DNA from: Streptomyces fructofermentans
GTDB taxonomy: Bacteria > Actinomycetota > Actinomycetes > Streptomycetales > Streptomycetaceae
Length of the DNA: 42,651 nt
Reading direction: 5' to 3'
Assembly (NCBI RefSeq): GCF_014651055.1
Contig: NZ_BMWD01000047.1
Coordinates: 1-42,651, forward strand
Shown: positions 38,741 to 42,651 of the stretch, piece after piece
Layout of the letters: the number at the start of each line of letters is the position of its first letter
How positions within the stretch are numbered: the first letter of the stretch is position 1
Made by a program: the position numbers and the translations under genes
Notes under the pieces: generated by a model
Seen by the model: only the letters and a program-made list of their open reading frames with translations
Told to the model about the DNA's origin: nothing
Databases searched by the model: none

Positions 38741-40603
38741 ATGTCGAAGTTGCGTGCGCATCTGCTCGGCGTCCTGGTCCTGATCACCGGCCTCCTGACG
38801 ACCACCGGAGCCCCGCCCGCCGCCGCCCTCCCCGACGAGCTGTGGTTCGACCCGTCCGCCGCGGCGACCCTGACCGTCCGCGACGGACGCTTCACCGACG
38901 GACTCGGCCGCGAGGTCGTGCTGCGGGGCTACAACGTCTCCGGAGAGGCGAAGCTCGACGAGAACCACGGCCTGCCGTTCGCGTCGGTCGCCGACGCCAG
39001 GAAGTCCGCGACCGCGCTGCGGGCCCTCGGCGGCGGCAACACGGTGCGCTTCCTGCTCTCCTGGGCGTACGCCGAACCCGTACGCGGGCAGGTCGACACC
39101 GCGTACCTCGCCGCCGCCACCGAGCAGATGGGCGCCTTCCTGGACGCCGGGGTCCGGGTGTACCCGGACTTCCACCAGGACCTCCACTCGCGCCACCTCT
39201 TCGACCCGGACAGCTGGTACACCGGAGACGGCGCGCCCCTGTGGGCCGTCTCCGCCGGGGACTACCCGGACGAGTTCTGCGGCATCTGCCCGTTCTGGGG
39301 CCAGAACATCACGTCGAACGCGGCCGTCACACGGGCGGCGCACGACTTCTGGCACAACCGGTACGGACTCCAGGACGCATTCCTCGCCACCGCGGAGGCC
39401 GTCATGGAGTACATCGGCGGGCACCTCACCGAGGCCCAGTTCGCGGGCGTCGTCGGCTTCGACCCGTACAACGAACCGCACGCGGGCACCTACGACGCGG
39501 GCCAGACCAGCCGTGCCTGGGAGAAGGACGTCCTGTGGCCGTTCCACGAGCGGTTCCGGGCCCGGATGGACGCGGCGGGCTGGCAGGCCAAGCCCGCCTT
39601 CGTGGAGCCGAACCTCTTCTGGAACGCCAACCTCGACTTCCAGAGGCAGGAGGGCGGGCTCCTCGACGCCGGGACGCTCGGCCCGCGGTACGTGTTCAAC
39701 ACGCACTTCTACGACCAGAAGGCCATATCCGGCATCTTCATGTGGGGCAAGGCGGGCGACGGGCAGTACGCCACCGACTTCGCGACCGTGCGCGACCGGG
39801 CCGCCGCGACCGGTACGGCGGCGGTCGTCAGCGAGTTCGGCCACCCTCTCTCCGGCACCGTCTCCGACAAGGCTCCGACCGTCCTCAAGGCGATGTACCA
39901 GGCGCTCGACTCCCGGGTGCCGGGCGCCGGCTGGTGGTCCGGGCCCGCCCGGTCGGGCTCCGTGCTGTCCGGCACCCAGTGGCAGTGGGACATCTACAGC
40001 GGACGCCACCACGAGCTGATGAACGGCAACCCCGGCAAGGTGCTCACCACCGGTGACGCCTGGAACGACGAGGACCTGTCCGCGGTCCGCCTCGACGACT
40101 CGGGCACGGCCGTGCTGCGCCAGGACGCCCGGCTCCTGGACCGGATCTACCCCAGCGCCACGGCGGGACGCGCGGTCGCCTTCACGTACGAGGACCGCTC
40201 GCGGGACGGCTCCACGACGCTGACCTGGAACCGCGTCCCGAGCACGCTCCCGCGCACGGCCGAACTGGTGGGCTCCGGGCAGTACGGGCTCCTGCTGTGG
40301 CGTTCGGACGGCAGCGCCGAGCCGACCGAGCTGCATCTGCCCGCGTCGTTCCCGACGGCCGCTACGACCGTGGTGTCCGACCTCGGCGTGACGGCGACCC
40401 CGCCCGCGTACACCAGGAGCACCCCCGTCGCGGTCGCCCGCGAGCCCGGCGGCACCGGCAGCCGCAGGCTGCTGCTGACCGCCTCCGACACGGGCACCCT
40501 GCACTACGCGCTGGTCACCAACGGTGCGTCGGCCCCGTCCGCGGCCCTGCTCGCGGCGGCGCGGACGGAACTGGCGAACTGGGCCGCGGCGGCGGTCGGT
40601 TAG
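38741..40603 (+). CDS. Secreted glycoside hydrolase family 5 enzyme (endoglycoceramidase-like)
   Basis: 620 aa from ATG 38741. A signal peptide (SKLRAHLLGVLVLITGLL, cleavage near AAA-LP, residue about 33) precedes a GH5 TIM barrel. Features: VVLRGYNVSGEAKLDEN, VRFLLSWAYAEP, YPDFHQDLHSRH, acid/base Glu245 in GFDPYNEPHAG and nucleophile Glu365 in VVSEFGHPLSG. These, with the C-terminal beta-sandwich domain (about 460-580), resemble bacterial endoglycoceramidases, which split the sugar chain from glycosphingolipids, or related GH5 glycosidases. The start is uncertain: no ribosome site is seen, and GTG 38726 is an alternative. It lies just downstream of the OtrA-like gene but has its own operator-like repeat, and a TetR gene follows. 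Confidence 0.87.
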   Translation: MSKLRAHLLGVLVLITGLLTTTGAPPAAALPDELWFDPSAAATLTVRDGRFTDGLGREVVLRGYNVSGEAKLDENHGLPFASVADARKSATALRALGGGNTVRFLLSWAYAEPVRGQVDTAYLAAATEQMGAFLDAGVRVYPDFHQDLHSRHLFDPDSWYTGDGAPLWAVSAGDYPDEFCGICPFWGQNITSNAAVTRAAHDFWHNRYGLQDAFLATAEAVMEYIGGHLTEAQFAGVVGFDPYNEPHAGTYDAGQTSRAWEKDVLWPFHERFRARMDAAGWQAKPAFVEPNLFWNANLDFQRQEGGLLDAGTLGPRYVFNTHFYDQKAISGIFMWGKAGDGQYATDFATVRDRAAATGTAAVVSEFGHPLSGTVSDKAPTVLKAMYQALDSRVPGAGWWSGPARSGSVLSGTQWQWDIYSGRHHELMNGNPGKVLTTGDAWNDEDLSAVRLDDSGTAVLRQDARLLDRIYPSATAGRAVAFTYEDRSRDGSTTLTWNRVPSTLPRTAELVGSGQYGLLLWRSDGSAEPTELHLPASFPTAATTVVSDLGVTATPPAYTRSTPVAVAREPGGTGSRRLLLTASDTGTLHYALVTNGASAPSAALLAAARTELANWAAAAVG

Positions 40604-40626
40604 CCCGCGACCCCGCCGCGCGCGGG
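40604..40626 (+). terminator. Weak hairpin after the GH5 gene
   Basis: CCCGCG (40604-40609) and CGCGGG (40621-40626) form a short 6-bp stem with an 11-base loop right after the stop codon. Weak, and placed before the operator of the next gene. Confidence 0.35.
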
Positions 40627-40635
40627 TCCGGAGGG

Positions 40636-40651
40636 CTTACTTCTGAGTAAG
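40636..40651. promoter_or_regulatory. Operator-like inverted repeat upstream of tetR gene
   Basis: CTTACT-TCTG-AGTAAG is a perfect 6-4-6 repeat 71 bases before the TetR start, a common arrangement for an autoregulated TetR-family gene. The TTACT...AGTAA form is frequent among TetR operators. Confidence 0.6.
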
Positions 40652-40721
40652 GAGGCGGAGGCGCCCACCACGGCACCCCGGACACGACAGGATTGGCCGT
40701 CGGACCGACGAGGGAGGCTCA

Positions 40722-41384
40722 GTGGCGGGCAGGCTCAGGGCGCCGACCGGCCGGTACGGGGGCAGGACGGCCGAGGAGCGCAAGACCGAGCGCCGTGAGC
40801 GGTTCCTCGACGCGGGCCTGCGGATGTTCGGAGAGGCTCCCGGGTACCACGGCACCACGGTCGCGCGGCTGAGCGAGACGGCCGGTCTGTCCACCCGGCA
40901 GTTCTACGAGGAGTTCCACAGCCTGGAGGACGTGCTGGCCGCCCTGCACCTCCGGATCAACGACCGGGCCGAGGAGGCCGCCCTGTCCGGTCTCGCCGCG
41001 ACGGAGGGCCGGCCGGTCGCCGAACGCGTCACGGCCGCCTTCCGCGCCTACGCCGCCGACGTCACCGCCGACCCGCGCCGTATGCGGGTGACCTTCGTCG
41101 AGATCGTCGGCGTCAGTCCCCGCCTGGAGCGGCAGCGGCTGACCCGGCGGGCGCGCTGGGTCGCGTTCATCCGGGCCGAGGCCGATGCGGCGGTGCAGCG
41201 CGGAGAGGCGGCGCCCCGGGACTACCGGGTCGCCGCGGCGGCCTTCATCGGCAGCGTGAACGGACTGCTGTACGACTGGAACGCCGGGTGGGTCGAGGCC
41301 GGCCTCGACGAGGTCGTGGAAGAACTGGTCGGGCTGCTGCTCGGAATCCTGCGCCCCGCGGGCTGGTGCCCGGACGAGCACTGA
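40722..41384 (+). CDS. TetR-family transcriptional regulator
   Basis: 220 aa. The N-terminal HTH domain (about 20-70) reads ERRERFLDAGLRMFGEAPGY, TTVARLSETAGLSTRQFYEEF, then a helical ligand-binding domain. GTG 40722 is preceded by GGGAGG at 4 bases. No signal or membrane segment. The perfect repeat at 40636-40651 suggests autoregulation, and the related repeat before the GH5 gene suggests control of that enzyme. The ligand is unknown; a lipid or glycolipid breakdown product would fit an endoglycoceramidase-like target but is inference. Confidence 0.9.
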   Translation: MAGRLRAPTGRYGGRTAEERKTERRERFLDAGLRMFGEAPGYHGTTVARLSETAGLSTRQFYEEFHSLEDVLAALHLRINDRAEEAALSGLAATEGRPVAERVTAAFRAYAADVTADPRRMRVTFVEIVGVSPRLERQRLTRRARWVAFIRAEADAAVQRGEAAPRDYRVAAAAFIGSVNGLLYDWNAGWVEAGLDEVVEELVGLLLGILRPAGWCPDEH

Positions 41385-41587
41385 TCCCCGGGCGGCTGCC
41401 CCTGGGCGCGACGGCCGCGGGAGCCGACCCGTGCGGGGTCCGACGGCCGCGCGAGCCGGCCCGGCGGGGAGTCGTCGGCCGCGCCGCCCACCACGGCTCG
41501 GCGAGCGACCGCCGCCCGAGCCGCCCCGGACGGCATCGTCCGCGGGACCCGGGTCCCGCGGACGGACGTGTGCTCCCGGGCGGGAGG

Positions 41588-41764
41588 TCAGCCGACGTTG
41601 CGCGTGAGCCACTCGTCGGAGTCGTACGTGTCCTTCGCCGGGTCCGGATCCGTGGCGGGGACCTCCTGGACCGTGTCCTCCGGGCGTATCCGCTCCGGCA
41701 GGCTGCCGAACCTCGCCTGCCGCGCCGCCGCGGCCGTGTCCTGGTCCTCTTCGGAATTCGCCAT
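41588..41764 (-). CDS. Small acidic protein, unknown
   Basis: 58 aa from ATG 41764, with AGGA upstream. Highly acidic and probably disordered: ANSEEDQDTAAAARQ, then RFGSLPERIRPEDTVQEVPA and a C-terminus DSDEWLTRNVG. The motif FGSLPERIRPEDTVQEVPATDP has the look of a small conserved Streptomyces protein, but I know of no function. It is separated by 128 bases from the next minus-strand gene. The 203-bp gap to the convergent TetR gene (41385-41587) is plain GC-rich sequence. Confidence 0.65.
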   Translation of the reverse strand: MANSEEDQDTAAAARQARFGSLPERIRPEDTVQEVPATDPDPAKDTYDSDEWLTRNVG

Positions 41765-41892
41765 GGGTCCTGCCCTTCTCCGTCGACTCCGTGCGCTCAA
41801 CGATCAACTGTACGTCGGCGGAGGAGTGACCCGGCGGGCCGTCCCGGAGCACCCGCGGGAAGCGCCCCGCCCCGGCCGGTCTCCCGGAGACG

Positions 41893-42243
41893 TCAGGCCA
41901 GGGAGAGGAGCAGCGCGGCGGCGCACAGCAGGGCGGCGGCAGCGGACAGCCACACCGCGAGCAGCCGCCGGCGCAGCACGCGGTACGCCTCCTCGTACTC
42001 GCCCCGGAGGCGGGCGGCGCGGTGCGCGGTCTGCCGCCAGGAGCGCCGGGCGAGCGCCATGTACTCCTCGGCGAAGCGCTCCTCGACCTCGGCCCGCCGG
42101 GAGTCGGTGAGCCAGTCGAACCGGCCGGCGAACCGGCCCGCCTCGGCCCGCCCCTCGCCGAGGGCGGCCGCGATCAGCAGATGGCCCTCCAGTTCGTTGA
42201 TCAGGGCCGCCGCCCCGTCCTGCGGGCCGTCCGGCGCCGTCAC
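41893..42243 (-). CDS. Small membrane protein coupled to ctaD
   Basis: 116 aa. A charged helical N-terminal part (LINELEGHLLIAAALGEG, RRAEVEERFAEEYMALARRS) is followed by one C-terminal membrane helix (about 92-115, RLLAVWLSAAAALLCAAAL). The start GTG 42243 overlaps the stop of the cytochrome oxidase subunit I gene (GTGA), so it is co-translated with it. A role as an accessory or assembly factor of that oxidase is suggested only by this coupling. I do not recognise a named family. Confidence 0.75.
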   Translation of the reverse strand: MTAPDGPQDGAAALINELEGHLLIAAALGEGRAEAGRFAGRFDWLTDSRRAEVEERFAEEYMALARRSWRQTAHRAARLRGEYEEAYRVLRRRLLAVWLSAAAALLCAAALLLSLA

Positions 42244-42651
42244 CGGAGGGCCCCCTGCCCCGCCCCGGCCGGGACCTGCCGCTCCTCAGGGGCACCGAAC
42301 CCGGGGTGGTGCAGGTCGAAGGCCGGGGATTCGGAACGGATCCTCGGCAGCGTGAGGAAGTTGTGCCGCGGCGGCGGGCAGGACGTGGCCCACTCCAGTG
42401 AGCGGCCGTAGCCCCACGGGTCGTCGACCTCGACCTTCCTGCCGTACTTGGCCGTCTTCCACACGTTGTAGAAGAAGGGCAGCAGGGACAGGCCGAGCAC
42501 GAAGGAGAAGACCGTGGAGACACTGTTGAGGAGCGTCAGGCCCTCCACGGCCAGGTAGTCGGGTATGCGGCGCTGCATCCCGTTGGTGCCCAGCCAGTGC
42601 TGGACGAGGAAGGTGCCGTGGAAGCCGATGAACAGCGTCCAGAAGGTGATC
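42240..42651 (-). CDS. ctaD: Cytochrome c oxidase subunit I, C-terminal part (cut by window edge)
   Basis: The last about 136 residues of an aa3-type oxidase subunit I; the 5' part lies beyond base 42651. It starts in-frame with ITFWTLFIGFHGTFLVQHWLG, continues MQRRIPDYLAVEGLTLLNS, the last membrane helix (TVFSFVLGLSLLPFFYNVW) and the typical actinobacterial tail (DDPWGYGRSLEWATSCPPP, HNFLTLPRIRSESPAFD). The haem/copper ligands are in the missing part. Its stop overlaps the next small gene. Lack of other oxidase subunit genes downstream suggests it may be an additional ctaD copy, but the missing side must be checked. Confidence 0.93.
   Translation of the reverse strand, partial: ITFWTLFIGFHGTFLVQHWLGTNGMQRRIPDYLAVEGLTLLNSVSTVFSFVLGLSLLPFFYNVWKTAKYGRKVEVDDPWGYGRSLEWATSCPPPRHNFLTLPRIRSESPAFDLHHPGFGAPEERQVPAGAGQGALR

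Overview
The window is high-GC actinobacterial chromosome, almost certainly Streptomyces or a close relative. The evidence is third-position GC so high that most genes cast long shadow frames, frequent GTG starts with 4-base start/stop overlaps, a subtilisin-inhibitor (SSI) gene, a streptogrisin-type protease, a TetM/OtrA-type ribosomal protection protein, two SpoIIE-type phosphatases and the 3' end of a cytochrome aa3 subunit I gene. No rRNA, tRNA, CRISPR array, insertion sequence or prophage gene was seen. It looks like an accessory, secretion-rich part of the chromosome.

Layout, left to right. 0.5-2.4 kb: a single protein joining a sigma-factor-like region, a Zn-finger, one membrane segment and a ricin-type lectin domain. 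2.5-4.7 kb: a coupled pair, a D-2-hydroxyacid dehydrogenase and an FMN L-2-hydroxyacid oxidase. 4.9-6.4 kb: a conserved unknown gene and the remains of an NCS1 permease gene. 7.0-8.4 kb: SSI inhibitor and an unknown protein. 8.6-10.2 kb: a DHA2-type drug exporter with a clear promoter and two operator-like palindromes, followed by about 600 bases of GC-rich periodic repeat.

10.8-17.2 kb is the most interesting locus: a small double-glycine-leader peptide (no Cys in its core, three V-T/S-G-L-V repeats), then an HlyD-like adaptor, a C39-peptidase ABC transporter and a second ABC transporter of the NHLP/NHLM bacteriocin-export type. No modification enzyme is present. A strong hairpin separates the peptide gene from the export genes. 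I read this as an unmodified-peptide secretion system whose product does not look like a known bacteriocin.

17.8-22.3 kb: DJ-1/PfpI protein behind a 22-bp palindrome, a hotdog thioesterase, a secreted S1 protease with an acidic GAGEEA-repeat tail, and a divergent HxlR regulator/imine-reductase-like oxidoreductase pair. 22.5-27.7 kb: two divergent GAF-PAS-GAF-PP2C phosphatases, one carrying its own anti-sigma-type kinase domain. 27.9-28.8 kb: a membrane-anchored Mrr-like nuclease. 28.9-36.1 kb: a six-gene, fully coupled molybdenum hydroxylase operon (CoxS-CoxL form II-CoxM-MoxR-VWA-XdhC). 36.3-38.7 kb: an OtrA/TetM-like gene with an overlapping upstream leader ORF and a repeat-rich insertion in domain II. 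38.7-41.4 kb: a secreted GH5 enzyme and a TetR regulator with similar inverted repeats in front of both. 41.6-42.65 kb: two small proteins and the C-terminal end of ctaD, cut by the window edge.

Assignments rest on reading motifs and gene order by eye. No database search or folding program was run.
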